Source: JBFEUI01 sp041547565
GTDB lineage: Bacteria; Pseudomonadota; Gammaproteobacteria; Thiohalomonadales; Thiohalomonadaceae
Direction of reading: 5' to 3'
Length of the DNA: 10,793 nt
NCBI GenBank assembly: GCA_041547565.1
Contig: JBFEUI010000096.1
Coordinates: 1 to 10,793 of the forward strand
Shown piece after piece: positions 1 to 6,937 of the stretch. The first letter of the stretch is position 1. The number at the start of each line of letters is the position of its first letter. The notes below the pieces were generated by a model. It was not told where the DNA came from, made no database searches, and worked only from the letters and a program-made list of their open reading frames with translations. Position numbers and translations under genes: made by a program.

Positions 1-152
1 AGGGAATTCTCAACCATGACCTGGTAGTGTTTCTCGATGACCTTGACTACCAGGATAGCTCCGAACAAAAGGGCAAACAGCATGGCTGTGATGAAAAGCC
101 ATTCATGAGTACTCAAGGGGGAGCGTCTGAACAGGGACCATTTTGGCAACAT
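1..152 (-). CDS. N-terminus of a membrane-anchored protein (partial)
   Basis: Reading leftward from an ATG at 152-150, 50 codons stay open to the window edge, so the C-terminal part is missing. The peptide starts MLPKWSLFRR, has basic residues K4, R9 and R10, and then a hydrophobic stretch at about residues 18-36 (WLFITAMLFALLFGAILVV). A polar KVIEKHYQVMVENS segment follows. This is the look of an uncleaved N-in signal anchor, as found at the start of many bacterial membrane sensors (histidine kinases, GGDEF/EAL or chemotaxis-type proteins), but no diagnostic domain is inside the window and I give no function. Upstream on the minus strand, AAGAGA is a weak ribosome-binding site. The reading frame and the membrane segment are seen; the sensor idea is inference. 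Confidence 0.6.
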   Translation of the reverse strand, partial: MLPKWSLFRRSPLSTHEWLFITAMLFALLFGAILVVKVIEKHYQVMVENS

Positions 153-549
153 GAGTTTCTCTTAATGCCACGGGCGTAAAATAGTATTGGAAGCCGAACT
201 GCAATGAACAGTGCTACAAGCATTGTTCCTGGTGCGCTTTCTGGATATGCGCGCCCACTACAATACCACAGTTTTGTTGTTGTAATTGATTGGATTGGTA
301 TAGCAGTACAGAGGTGCTAATGAATGTCTGGCCAAGGAGGAAACATTAGAAATACAGATTTTTTACCGTGGACTTATACTGCTTGCCCACCATCCCGGAA
401 TATCATGACAGGCCACTGTTAATACGCCATTACCCTATATGTGTCCGAAGTGTGGTTACCTGTAATATGTGGGAGCCTGGCTCATGTTGTTGAACTAAGC
501 GGATGCGCTGAACTTGAACAGCCAACCTGCACATGTGACATATCCCTGC
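153..549. other. Intergenic region, 397 bases, no convincing gene
   Basis: This stretch lies between the start of the left-edge minus-strand gene and the 3' end of the unknown minus-strand gene at 550-1470. It is AT-richer than the rest of the window. The open frame at 441-623 on the plus strand overlaps the unknown gene's 3' end and has no family features. A consensus-like AAGGAGG occurs at 334-340, but it lies within a nine-codon frame (320-349, MNVWPRRKH) and leads into no sizeable ORF. A weak sigma70-like pair TTGTTG (277-282) and TATAGC (299-304), 16 bases apart, points right without an obvious gene to serve. The clearest structure is the dyad at 206-228, listed separately. No terminator is evident for the 550-1470 gene. 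Confidence 0.5.
206..228. promoter_or_regulatory. Ten-base dyad, possible operator or RNA hairpin
   Basis: GAACAGTGCT at 206-215 and AGCATTGTTC at 219-228 are inverted repeats matching at 9 of 10 positions around the 3-base centre ACA. The single mismatch would be a G-U wobble in a rightward RNA. There is no T tract on either side, so it does not look like an intrinsic terminator. It lies 54 bases upstream of the start codon of the left-edge minus-strand gene, where an operator would be expected. The symmetry is directly visible; a regulatory role is inference and no regulator family is identified. Confidence 0.4.
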
Positions 550-1470
550 CTACATTTGCAATCGACTGCTGGCTTCGCTCAGAAAATCTTTCGGTGGCAA
601 CAGTTCGTTTCTGGGTATTCTGACCAACTGTATTATCCTGAATGGTGTGCAATCCAGTTCCACCTCATGCAGTTCCACTTCGGTTGCCGATTTATCCTTT
701 TGTTCAGTAATGACCAGCCCCATACGATTGAGTGTGACAGAGTTTTTTTCAATTTTGAGCTGTTGCTGGGCATCCTGCAGGATTTTGGACAGGGCATCGA
801 GGTAGAACTCCGGATTGAAGAACTCCTGTTTCAGTTCCTCGTCGATCTTCTTTCGAATCATGCTGACATAACTGTTGAACAGGCATTCCTTTAGCGATGA
901 GCGGACCTGTTCTTCAGTGGAGTGCAGGGAGAACAGGTTGTGTGACTCGAAATTGATGCTGGTGCGTGGCGTATCCTGTACCAGCATGTCGCCATTGAGA
1001 CCGGGGCCGTAGGATTTCTTCTCCGATTTCACCATGCACAGCAGGGCGTAGATGTCCGGGCTCTGTACCGCACTGTGGCTTTCGTTGAATTTGATGACGT
1101 CGTGGTTATAGCTGAAAAACTCCATCATCTCGTTGCTGTTGACGAAAAAAGTGTTCAGGTACGGGTTGCTGCCGAAGTCGTCCTTTCTGACGATGACCGG
1201 TTCGGGGATATCGGCCACCAGCCGGTTGACGTGGCTGCACAGCAGGTGGACGCGTTCGCGCAGGCGCTTTGTATAGCCCTTGGCGAGCGTCAGCCTTTTG
1301 TCTGTGCCTCTGATGACGCTTTCGATGGCTACCTGTATCGACTGCTGCTCTTCGGGGCTCTGCTGCCTGTACTCGTCGGTCTGGGAAAAGATACGGCCGA
1401 GGCGCAGCCACTGCTCTTCAAACAGTTTTCTCAGCTTCGAGGCTTCCGGGGTTCTGCGTTCTGTTTTCAC
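550..1470 (-). CDS. Hypothetical protein, 306 aa
   Basis: The open frame starts at a GTG (1470-1468) and ends in TAG at 552-550. I do not recognise the family. The protein is soluble-looking, with no signal peptide or membrane segment. Residues 1-60 are highly charged and probably helical (MKTERRTPEASKLRKLFEEQ). The middle has an aromatic and Asn-rich stretch around SNPYLNTFFVNSNEMMEFF. The C-terminal third is charged (MIRKKIDEELKQEFF, then a QQQLKIEKNS segment) and ends in alternating hydrophobic and charged runs (TEVELHEVELDCTPFRIIQL) suggesting beta strands. Four cysteines are scattered and do not form a metal-site motif. Only a weak AAGAG lies before the GTG, so a different start is possible. 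The gene is divergent from prfB across 203 bases. That it is a real gene is supported by length and by a composition that reads as a protein; overlapping plus-strand frames do not. Confidence 0.7.
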   Translation of the reverse strand: MKTERRTPEASKLRKLFEEQWLRLGRIFSQTDEYRQQSPEEQQSIQVAIESVIRGTDKRLTLAKGYTKRLRERVHLLCSHVNRLVADIPEPVIVRKDDFGSNPYLNTFFVNSNEMMEFFSYNHDVIKFNESHSAVQSPDIYALLCMVKSEKKSYGPGLNGDMLVQDTPRTSINFESHNLFSLHSTEEQVRSSLKECLFNSYVSMIRKKIDEELKQEFFNPEFYLDALSKILQDAQQQLKIEKNSVTLNRMGLVITEQKDKSATEVELHEVELDCTPFRIIQLVRIPRNELLPPKDFLSEASSRLQM

Positions 1471-1673
1471 TCTTTTTGACCGTGCGTGATGTGCGCTGTG
1501 TTGCAGTTCATTCTAAGGCCCAATGCCATGCCCGCCAATAGCGACCGTGTATACAGGAAGCATAGGCTATGTTTCTGATTTTATGAGTCTTATCGGGGAT
1601 TATGGTTTTAACCGCAGCGGTGTCTGTAGTATCATTACGCGCTTGATTATGGCCCAGGCGGACAAGTAGCGAT
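1471..1673. promoter_or_regulatory. Divergent intergenic region with candidate prfB promoter and dyads
   Basis: The region separates the unknown minus-strand gene from prfB. A candidate sigma70 promoter for prfB is TTTAAC (1607-1612), 17 bases, TATCAT (1630-1635). The -10 matches 5 of 6 consensus bases and the -35 is poor. The start would be near 1642 and the leader about 30 bases. Upstream are two adjacent symmetric sites: TGTATACA at 1548-1555, and an 8+1+8 dyad at 1558-1574 (AAGCATAG, G, CTATGTTT, one mismatched pair). These could bind a dimeric regulator. The prfB ATG has no strong Shine-Dalgarno nearby. Sequences are seen; promoter and operator roles are inferred. Confidence 0.3.
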
Positions 1674-2772
1674 ATGTTAGAAATCAATCCGATTCTCAAT
1701 AAAATCAAGGATATGCAAGGGCGTACCGATGCCCTGAGGGGGTATCTTTGACTACGATACCAAGCGTGAACGCCTGGTAGAGGTCAATCGTGAGCTGGAA
1801 GATCCGGCGGTGTGGAATGAACCGGAGCGTGCCCAGGAACTGGGGCGCGAGCGTGCTGCCCTGGAGCAGGTTGTTGAGACCATCTCGACGCTTGACGATA
1901 ATCTGACCGATTCGGCGGAACTGGTGTCGATGGCAGCCGAGGAAGACGATGCGGAGACCGTCGAGGCGGTGAATGGCGATCTCGAGGAACTGGACCGACA
2001 GCTGGCCAAGCTCGAATTCCGCCGCATGTTCTCCGGCGAAATGGACCCCAACAACGCCTACCTGGATATCCAGGCCGGCTCGGGCGGCACCGAGGCGCAG
2101 GACTGGGCCAACATGCTGCTGCGCATGTATCTGCGCTGGGGCGAGCGCCACGGGTTCAAGACTGAGCTGATGGAGGTCTCCGAGGGCGAGGTGGCCGGCA
2201 TCAAGAGTGCCACGATACGTTACGAGGGGGAGTACGCCTTCGGCTGGCTGCGCACGGAGATTGGCGTGCACCGCCTGGTGCGCAAATCGCCCTTTGATTC
2301 GGGCAACCGCCGTCATACCTCCTTTGCCTCGGTGTTTGTTTCGCCGGAGATCGACGACTCCATCGAGATTGATATCAATCCGGCGGATCTGCGTATCGAT
2401 GTTTACCGGGCCTCCGGTGCCGGCGGTCAGCACGTAAACAGGACTGAATCGGCGGTGCGTATTACCCACAATCCTTCCGGTATCGTGGTTCAGTGCCAGA
2501 ACGACCGTTCCCAGCACAAGAACAAGGACCAGGCGATGAAGCAGCTCAAGGCCAAGCTTTACGAGATGGAGATGCAAAAACGCAGTGCCGACCAACAGGC
2601 GCTGGAAGAGACCAAGTCCGATATCGGCTGGGGCTCACAGATCCGTTCCTATGTACTGGATTCATCCAGAATCAAGGATCTGCGTACCGGTGTGGAGACC
2701 GGAAATACCCAGGCGGTACTTGATGGTGATCTCGATGAGTTTATCGAGGCCAGTCTCAAGAGCGGGCTTTAA
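1674..2772 (+). CDS. prfB: Peptide chain release factor 2 (programmed +1 frameshift)
   Basis: RF2 recognises UGA and UAA stop codons on the ribosome and triggers hydrolysis of the peptidyl-tRNA. The zero frame opens at ATG 1674 (MLEINPILNK) and meets an in-frame TGA at 1749-1751, codon 26. The rest is read in the +1 frame from GAC at 1750 to TAA at 2772. The joined product is 365 residues, the same length as E. coli RF2. Landmarks fall at E. coli positions: the stop-codon-recognising SPF tripeptide at 205-207 and the catalytic GGQ at 250-252. Residue 246 is Ala (RASGAGGQ), the usual residue in the family and unlike the Thr of E. coli K-12. An N-terminal coiled coil and the strongly conserved QAGSGGTEAQDW segment are also present. 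lysS follows 88 bases downstream with no terminator between, so the pair is probably one operon as in many gammaproteobacteria. Confidence 0.97.
1737..1752 (+). promoter_or_regulatory. prfB +1 programmed frameshift site
   Basis: The bases read AGG GGG TAT CTT TGA C in the zero frame. This is the canonical prfB autoregulation signal: an internal Shine-Dalgarno-like AGGGGG (1737-1742), then the slippery CTT codon, then a UGA followed by C, a weak stop context. The tRNA on CTT slips to TTT, skipping one base, and reading continues at GAC (1750-1752). When RF2 is scarce the UGA is decoded slowly and frameshifting rises, which restores RF2. The three-base spacing between the Shine-Dalgarno and CTT is that of E. 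coli. The motif is seen directly; the mechanism is established for this family. Confidence 0.96.
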
Positions 2773-2860
2773 TGATTTTTTTCACAGCAAAGAGCACGAA
2801 GGGTTTTTGCTGCATTCCGTTAACTTTGCGCAAGCTATAAATTTGATTCAGAGAAATTCG
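2773..2860 (+). other. prfB-lysS spacer with small stem-loop
   Basis: A 7-bp inverted repeat, CAGCAAA (2785-2791) and TTTGCTG (2806-2812), encloses 14 bases. It is followed by CATTCC and not by T residues, so it does not look like a plus-strand terminator. The lysS start is preceded by a modest AGAGAA about ten bases upstream of the ATG. The bases CAGCAAAGAGCACGAAGG within the stem-loop resemble degenerate intergenic repeats seen in other proteobacteria, but with a single copy here this cannot be shown. Confidence 0.35.
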
Positions 2861-4366
2861 ATGAGTGAAGAACAACAGACCCAGGCACAGGATGACCACA
2901 AGTTGATCGCGGAACGCCGCAGCAAACTTGCGGCAATGCGCGAAAACGGCATCGCCTTTCCCAACAATTTCCGGCGCAATGTCATGGCGGGTGAGCTGCA
3001 CGCCAAATACGGCGAGATGAGCAAGGAGCAGCTGGAAGAGCAGGGCGTGCGGGTCAGTGTCGCCGGGCGCATGATGTTGCAGCGTGTGATGGGCAAGGCC
3101 TCGTTTGCCCAAATCAAGGATATGTCAGGCACCATCCAGCTCTATGTACAGCGCGATGCCCTGCCCGGGGGGCTCTATAACGAGCAGTTTAAAAAATGGG
3201 ATCTGGGCGATATCGTCGGTGCCGAGGGTGTGATGTTCAAGACAGGCAAGGGTGAACTGTCGGTTAAGGTCGATAACATCCAGTTGCTGACCAAGTCGCT
3301 GCGCCCCCTGCCCGACAATTTCCATGGTCTTGCCGATCAGGAGTCGCGCTATCGCCAGCGCTATCTTGACCTGATCGTCAACGATGTCGCCCGCAATACA
3401 TTCCGTATCCGCTCCAGTATCGTGCACCATATTCGTGAGTTTCTGGTGCAGCGTGAATTTCTCGAGGTGGAAACGCCGATGATGCAGGCGATTCCCGGCG
3501 GTGCCACGGCCAAGCCCTTCGTCACCTTCCACAATGCGCTGGATATGGAGCTGTATCTGCGTATCGCACCGGAGCTCTATCTCAAGCGCCTGGTGGTTGG
3601 CGGTTTTGAGCGCGTATTCGAGATCAACCGCAACTTCCGCAACGAGGGGCTTTCAACGCGCCACAATCCGGAGTTCACCATGATCGAGTTCTATCAGGCC
3701 TATGCGGACTACCATGACCTGATGGATCTGACCGAGGAGATGTTGCGTACGGTGGCGCAAAACGTACTGGGCACCACCACCATCGAGTATCAGGGGGAGA
3801 CCTATCACTTCGGCAAGCCCTTCCGCCGCATGACGGTCAAGGAATCGATCCTGGAGTTCAATCCCGAGTTGAAGGCGGAGCAACTGGAGTCGCTGGAGGA
3901 GGCACGCAAGGTGGCCGAGGCCCTGGAGATCCCGCTCAAGCAGAGCTATGGGCTGGGCAAGGTGCAGATCGAGATATTCGAGAAGACGGTTGAGCACCGC
4001 CTCAAGGAGCCGACCTTTATCACTGCCTATCCGACCGAGGTCTCACCGCTGGCACGTCTGAATGACGACGATCCGTTTGTCACGGACCGGTTCGAGTTTT
4101 TTGTCGGCGGCCGGGAGATTGCCAACGGCTTCTCGGAGTTGAACGATCCGGAGGACCAGGCCGAGCGCTTCCGCAGGCAGGTGGAGGAGAAGGATGCCGG
4201 TGATGAAGAGGCGATGCACTTCGATGCCGACTATATCGTTGCCCTGGAGCACGGCATGCCGCCGACCGCCGGCGAGGGTATCGGCATCGACCGGCTGGTG
4301 ATGCTGTTCACCGATGCCCCCTCTATTCGTGATGTGCTGCTGTTCCCGCACATGCGCCCGGAGTAG
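2861..4366 (+). CDS. lysS: Lysyl-tRNA synthetase, class II
   Basis: The enzyme charges tRNA-Lys with lysine using ATP in the cytoplasm. The product is 501 residues, against about 505 for E. coli LysS. An N-terminal anticodon-binding OB-fold covers roughly residues 65-150 (VRVSVAGRMMLQRVMGKASF and following). The class II catalytic core follows. It has the motif 1 region (FLVQREFLEVETPMMQ), motif 2 beginning at residue 259 (FRNEGLSTRHNPEFTMIEFY) and motif 3 at about residue 471 (GEGIGIDRLVML). The ATG at 2861 (MSEEQQTQAQDDHKLIAERR) gives the standard N-terminus; upstream codons open in the same frame overlap prfB and are not family-like. It ends in TAG 31 bases before a strong hairpin terminator. 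It probably shares transcription with prfB. Nothing is missing or broken. Confidence 0.97.
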   Translation: MSEEQQTQAQDDHKLIAERRSKLAAMRENGIAFPNNFRRNVMAGELHAKYGEMSKEQLEEQGVRVSVAGRMMLQRVMGKASFAQIKDMSGTIQLYVQRDALPGGLYNEQFKKWDLGDIVGAEGVMFKTGKGELSVKVDNIQLLTKSLRPLPDNFHGLADQESRYRQRYLDLIVNDVARNTFRIRSSIVHHIREFLVQREFLEVETPMMQAIPGGATAKPFVTFHNALDMELYLRIAPELYLKRLVVGGFERVFEINRNFRNEGLSTRHNPEFTMIEFYQAYADYHDLMDLTEEMLRTVAQNVLGTTTIEYQGETYHFGKPFRRMTVKESILEFNPELKAEQLESLEEARKVAEALEIPLKQSYGLGKVQIEIFEKTVEHRLKEPTFITAYPTEVSPLARLNDDDPFVTDRFEFFVGGREIANGFSELNDPEDQAERFRRQVEEKDAGDEEAMHFDADYIVALEHGMPPTAGEGIGIDRLVMLFTDAPSIRDVLLFPHMRPE

Positions 4367-4397
4367 AGGGTATATCCAGCAAACTGTTGTAATGAAT

Positions 4398-4430
4398 AAG
4401 GCCGGGTGTGGTGTGCACATCCGGCCTTTT
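4398..4430. terminator. Intrinsic terminator between convergent genes
   Basis: A 13-bp stem pairs 4398-4410 (AAGGCCGGGTGTG) with 4416-4428 (CACATCCGGCCTT), with one G-U wobble, across the 5-base loop GTGTG. On the plus strand the stem runs into TTTTCCTT, so it should end the prfB-lysS transcript 32 bases after the lysS stop. On the minus strand the stem is followed by TTATTC, a weaker tail, so it may also end the ygfZ-HDOD transcript arriving from the right. Confidence 0.85.
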
Positions 4431-4453
4431 CCTTCTGCGGGATGGAGAGGTGG

Positions 4454-5281
4454 CTAGCCAGCCAGCAATTGCTGGGTCGCCTGAATGTTATCCGCAGTCT
4501 CTTCCATTTCGATGATGTTCATGTCGCTGCTCAGGCCGAGTTTTTCGAATGCCGGCACGATACCCCAGTCGGTGTTCTGTTCGGTATGGGCCTGCAGATT
4601 GGCGACAATGACCACGTCAACATAGTCGGTGGTGTCCGAGTTGCGGGTGATATCCTCGTGTTGTGAAGCCACGCTGACCAGCTCTTCCGGGAAGTTCCAG
4701 GCCTTGAGGATTGCTTCGCCGATGCGCGGATGGAGCTTCTGGATAATGGCATCCAGCAACACCTCGTTGTCCAGCAGTTCGGGGAAGTCCTCCGCCTTGG
4801 TGAGAATGGGCAGGGCGCCAATGTCGTGGACCAGACCGGCCAGCATCGCCTGCTCTGGCGAGAGCTTGGTAAAGGCGGCGGCGAGGGCGTGACTGATGGC
4901 TGCTACCTCGGTACTGTGCTCCCAGATATCACGCAATTTCTTGTCGGTGACATCGGAGGTTGCCTGGAACATCTGTTCCATCACCATGCTGGTTACCATG
5001 TCGCGAATCAGGGACATGCCCAGACGGCTGACGGCCATGTCCAGGTTGTCGATGGTTTTGCTGGCGCGCATCAGCGGGCTGTTGGCCACCTGGATGATGC
5101 GTGCACTCAATGCCGCATCGGTGGCAATCATTTTTGCGATATCTGCCAGTGAGGTGTCGGGATCGCCTACCGCATCACGTACCTTGAGTGCCACTTCCGG
5201 CAGTGTCGGTAACACGAGACGGTTATTTTCCAGGTCATCAAGCAGTTCTTTCAGGAATTGTTGTGCGATCTCTTTTGACAT
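4454..5281 (-). CDS. HDOD domain protein
   Basis: A 275-residue soluble protein that is nearly all HDOD domain. The domain starts with the typical LPTLPEVALKVRDAVGDPDT segment and continues with IATDAALSARIIQVANSP, SRLGMSLIRDMV, and the helix around WEHSTEVAAISHALA. An intact His-Asp pair occurs at about residues 152-153 (AGLVHDIGALPIL). HDOD proteins are HD-superfamily relatives found in bacterial signalling, stress and motility pathways; most lack phosphohydrolase activity and act as protein-interaction modules. Keeping one HD pair alone does not show catalysis, because the remaining metal ligands of true HD-GYP enzymes are not evident. The short C-terminal tail ends TADNIQATQQLLAG. It lies 9 bases after ygfZ on the same strand and shares its Shine-Dalgarno with the ygfZ stop codon, so the two are co-transcribed and probably translationally coupled. 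Its specific partner cannot be told from sequence. Confidence 0.9.
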   Translation of the reverse strand: MSKEIAQQFLKELLDDLENNRLVLPTLPEVALKVRDAVGDPDTSLADIAKMIATDAALSARIIQVANSPLMRASKTIDNLDMAVSRLGMSLIRDMVTSMVMEQMFQATSDVTDKKLRDIWEHSTEVAAISHALAAAFTKLSPEQAMLAGLVHDIGALPILTKAEDFPELLDNEVLLDAIIQKLHPRIGEAILKAWNFPEELVSVASQHEDITRNSDTTDYVDVVIVANLQAHTEQNTDWGIVPAFEKLGLSSDMNIIEMEETADNIQATQQLLAG

Positions 5282-5288
5282 GCGTGGT

Positions 5289-5293
5289 ACCTA
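5289..5293 (-). promoter_or_regulatory. Ribosome-binding site overlapping the ygfZ stop codon
   Basis: On the minus strand the bases TAGGT contain both the ygfZ TAG stop (5293-5291) and an AGGT Shine-Dalgarno core (5292-5289), 7 bases before the HDOD ATG at 5281. A ribosome terminating on ygfZ therefore sits on the initiation site of the next gene, which supports the chosen HDOD start and suggests translational coupling. Confidence 0.6.
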
Positions 5294-6349
5294 TGCTGTT
5301 TGTGCGTCTTCAAACCTGTAGGGCAGCTCTGCAAACCTCAACTCCGGTCCTGTCTCGGACTCCAGGTGCAGGGCCTGCTGTTCTAGCGTGGCGGTATCCG
5401 CTACGACCAGTAATTCAAATCCTCCGGCAGGGCTGCGGGCAGCCTTGACCACATTGCCCGCGCCCTGGCCGCTTTCGGTATTGGCGGCAAACACCTTGTC
5501 ACCCGGTTGCGGCGGTGTCTCAACGTCTACCGAGGCCAGGTACATACGGCGCTTCAATTTGCCCAGATACTGCATTCTAGCCACAATTTCCTGGCCGGGG
5601 TAGCACCCTTTTTTGAAGTTTACCCCGTTAATCAGGTGCAGATTGACCATTTGCGGGACGAAGCTCTCCGCCGTGTCGGTGTAAATCGAGGGTAGTCCGG
5701 CGCGAATCTCGAGCAGTTCCCACACGCCCACACCGGCGGGTTGGCCTTCTGCCGCCGCCTTGTTCCAGATGTCGCGGGCATCCTGTTGCGGCGCGATGAT
5801 CTCGAAGCGCGGCACGGTGCCCGCCAGACGCAGGACCGTGACACTGCCGTCATGGGTGACACCGTCGACCTGGGCGGGGGCATCGATACCGGTGGCGTCC
5901 GCGACGATCTTCTCGGCGTTGGGGCCCGCAATACCCAAACAAACCAGGCTGTCACTGGCATCCTCCAGCACCACCTTTGACATCAATACGAACATGCGCA
6001 GCCGTTTGAGCGTCGGCTCGAGCCGCTCCCGTGGTAATTGCAGGTAGAAGTCGCTGTCACGCTGCAGCAGCCTGAAGGCGGCAATAATTCGGCCTTTAGG
6101 GCTGTTGTAACTGTTGAGCTGGCAGTTGTTTTCATCGACGTTACGCACATCATTACTGAACTGCCCCTGTAAAAAATCACGGCACTCTTCACCCGATGCC
6201 CTGATCAGGCCCAGGTGGGACAAATCGGCAATGATATCTTCACCCTGGACCGCTTCGAGCTCGGCCTCGGGCTTGCCGAAGTGCGTCACCTGGCCAGCTT
6301 CGATAATCGCGCCGTTCTGTTCGAGGAAGTGTTGCCAGTCGGAAATCAT
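5291..6349 (-). CDS. ygfZ: tRNA-modifying/Fe-S protein YgfZ, folate-binding
   Basis: YgfZ is a GcvT-fold protein that binds tetrahydrofolate and supports the synthesis or repair of certain Fe-S enzymes, including the tRNA methylthiotransferase MiaB. The family signature K-G-C-Y-x-G-Q-E is present as KKGCYPGQEIVARMQYLG, with the cysteine at about residue 249. The N-terminal half carries the FLQGQFSNDV and YNSPKGRIIAAFRL segments typical of the fold. The product is 352 residues, slightly longer than E. coli YgfZ (326). The ATG at 6349 has a strong AGGAG seven bases upstream. It is divergent from sdhCDAB-sdhE-ygfX; in E. coli too, ygfZ faces the sdhE-ygfX pair, so part of the neighbourhood is conserved. 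A role close to complex II makes sense because SdhB holds three Fe-S clusters, but a direct role here is inference. Confidence 0.93.
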   Translation of the reverse strand: MISDWQHFLEQNGAIIEAGQVTHFGKPEAELEAVQGEDIIADLSHLGLIRASGEECRDFLQGQFSNDVRNVDENNCQLNSYNSPKGRIIAAFRLLQRDSDFYLQLPRERLEPTLKRLRMFVLMSKVVLEDASDSLVCLGIAGPNAEKIVADATGIDAPAQVDGVTHDGSVTVLRLAGTVPRFEIIAPQQDARDIWNKAAAEGQPAGVGVWELLEIRAGLPSIYTDTAESFVPQMVNLHLINGVNFKKGCYPGQEIVARMQYLGKLKRRMYLASVDVETPPQPGDKVFAANTESGQGAGNVVKAARSPAGGFELLVVADTATLEQQALHLESETGPELRFAELPYRFEDAQTA

Positions 6350-6423
6350 CTACCTTCTCCTGTTAAAACTGATGCACGAGGCCTGGAAAACGGCCCCCCT
6401 CCGGGGATGGGGCATGCAGCTGA

Positions 6424-6432
6424 ATCATAGCA
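6424..6432 (-). promoter_or_regulatory. Candidate extended -10 promoter for ygfZ
   Basis: On the minus strand the bases read TGC TATGAT, an extended -10 element (TGn plus 5 of 6 TATAAT matches). No good -35 is visible at the proper distance, which extended -10 promoters can tolerate. Transcription would start near 6417 and give a leader of about 68 bases that includes a C/G-rich stretch (6391-6414). The element is seen; activity is inferred. Confidence 0.4.
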
Positions 6433-6521
6433 TCCGTCGATATCGAATAACATTGCATGCGCTTCACAAAATAGCTGATTGCACATTGGAATATCTCTTA
6501 AATATGGGGTGTGTTTGTCTC

Positions 6522-6549
6522 TGGACAAGTTTATCGCCTCTATTACAAT
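6522..6549 (+). promoter_or_regulatory. Candidate sdh operon promoter very close to the start codon
   Basis: TGGACA (6522-6527) and TACAAT (6544-6549) are separated by 16 bases, and each matches the sigma70 consensus at 5 of 6 positions. Transcription would start about 6556-6557, that is on the ATG of sdhC, giving a leaderless or almost leaderless message. A weaker alternative with room for a leader is TTGCAC (6479-6484), 17 bases, ATATGG (6502-6507). Which one is used cannot be told from sequence. Confidence 0.4.
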
Positions 6550-6556
6550 CAGTGGC

Positions 6557-6937
6557 ATGATGGGGGAAAAAACAAGACCAATATTCCTGAATCTGCTTCA
6601 AATTCGGCAGCCGGTTCCGGCGCTCAGCTCCATTGGCCATCGTATCAGCGGGGTTATTCTGTTTCTGCTGTTGCCGCTGTCTATATATGTTCTGGAGCTT
6701 TCGCTTGAAAGCGAGCAGGGCTTTGCACAGGCAGTGGCCATCTGTGCCGCATTGCCGATGCGTCTGCTCGCCATCGCCGCGCTAGTACTCTTTGCACACC
6801 ACCTGTTTAACGGTATTCGTTTCCTGTTGATGGATCTGGAGTGGGGGATGGAGAAGCACGTTGCCGTGAAAACCGCATGGTCGGTCATTGCGGCCGATCT
6901 GCTGGTGTTTCTGATTACGGCGGGTGTTCTGTTATGA
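6557..6937 (+). CDS. sdhC: Succinate dehydrogenase cytochrome b556 subunit
   Basis: SdhC is one of the two membrane anchors of complex II and helps bind ubiquinone and heme b. The product is 126 residues. The N-terminus RPIFLNLLQIRQPVPALSSI leads into S-x-x-H-R at residues 25-29, equivalent to E. coli Ser27 and Arg31 of the quinone site. The probable heme ligand is His82 in HHLFNGIR, equivalent to E. coli His84. Three membrane segments lie at about residues 31-48, 62-82 and 104-125. The start is one of two tandem ATGs (6557 or 6560). No good Shine-Dalgarno precedes them, only AGTGG, while the open frame further upstream (from 6479) gives a non-family extension. It overlaps sdhD by ATGA. Confidence 0.93.
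   Translation: MMGEKTRPIFLNLLQIRQPVPALSSIGHRISGVILFLLLPLSIYVLELSLESEQGFAQAVAICAALPMRLLAIAALVLFAHHLFNGIRFLLMDLEWGMEKHVAVKTAWSVIAADLLVFLITAGVLL

Noticed and set aside
441..894. Two plus-strand frames around the 3' end of the unknown gene
   Set aside because: Both overlap the minus-strand 550-1470 gene for much of their length and lack ribosome-binding sites or recognisable features.
1749..1751. Possible nonsense mutation making prfB a pseudogene
   Set aside because: The in-frame TGA is part of the complete programmed frameshift signal, and the joined product has full length and all motifs.
1705..2595. Long minus-strand open frame of 296 codons opposite prfB
   Set aside because: It lies opposite a certain prfB reading frame, has low-complexity His/Leu/Arg-rich composition typical of antisense shadows in GC-rich genes, and has no start context or family features.
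2585..2860. Extended N-terminus for lysS reaching back into prfB
   Set aside because: The upstream codons translate an out-of-frame part of prfB plus the spacer. The ATG at 2861 gives the standard LysS length and N-terminus.
6391..6414. C/G-rich hairpin in the ygfZ leader as a riboswitch or attenuator
   Set aside because: Only a 4-bp core stem with imperfect extensions forms, no folate riboswitch-like conserved core is visible, and the T run after it is short.
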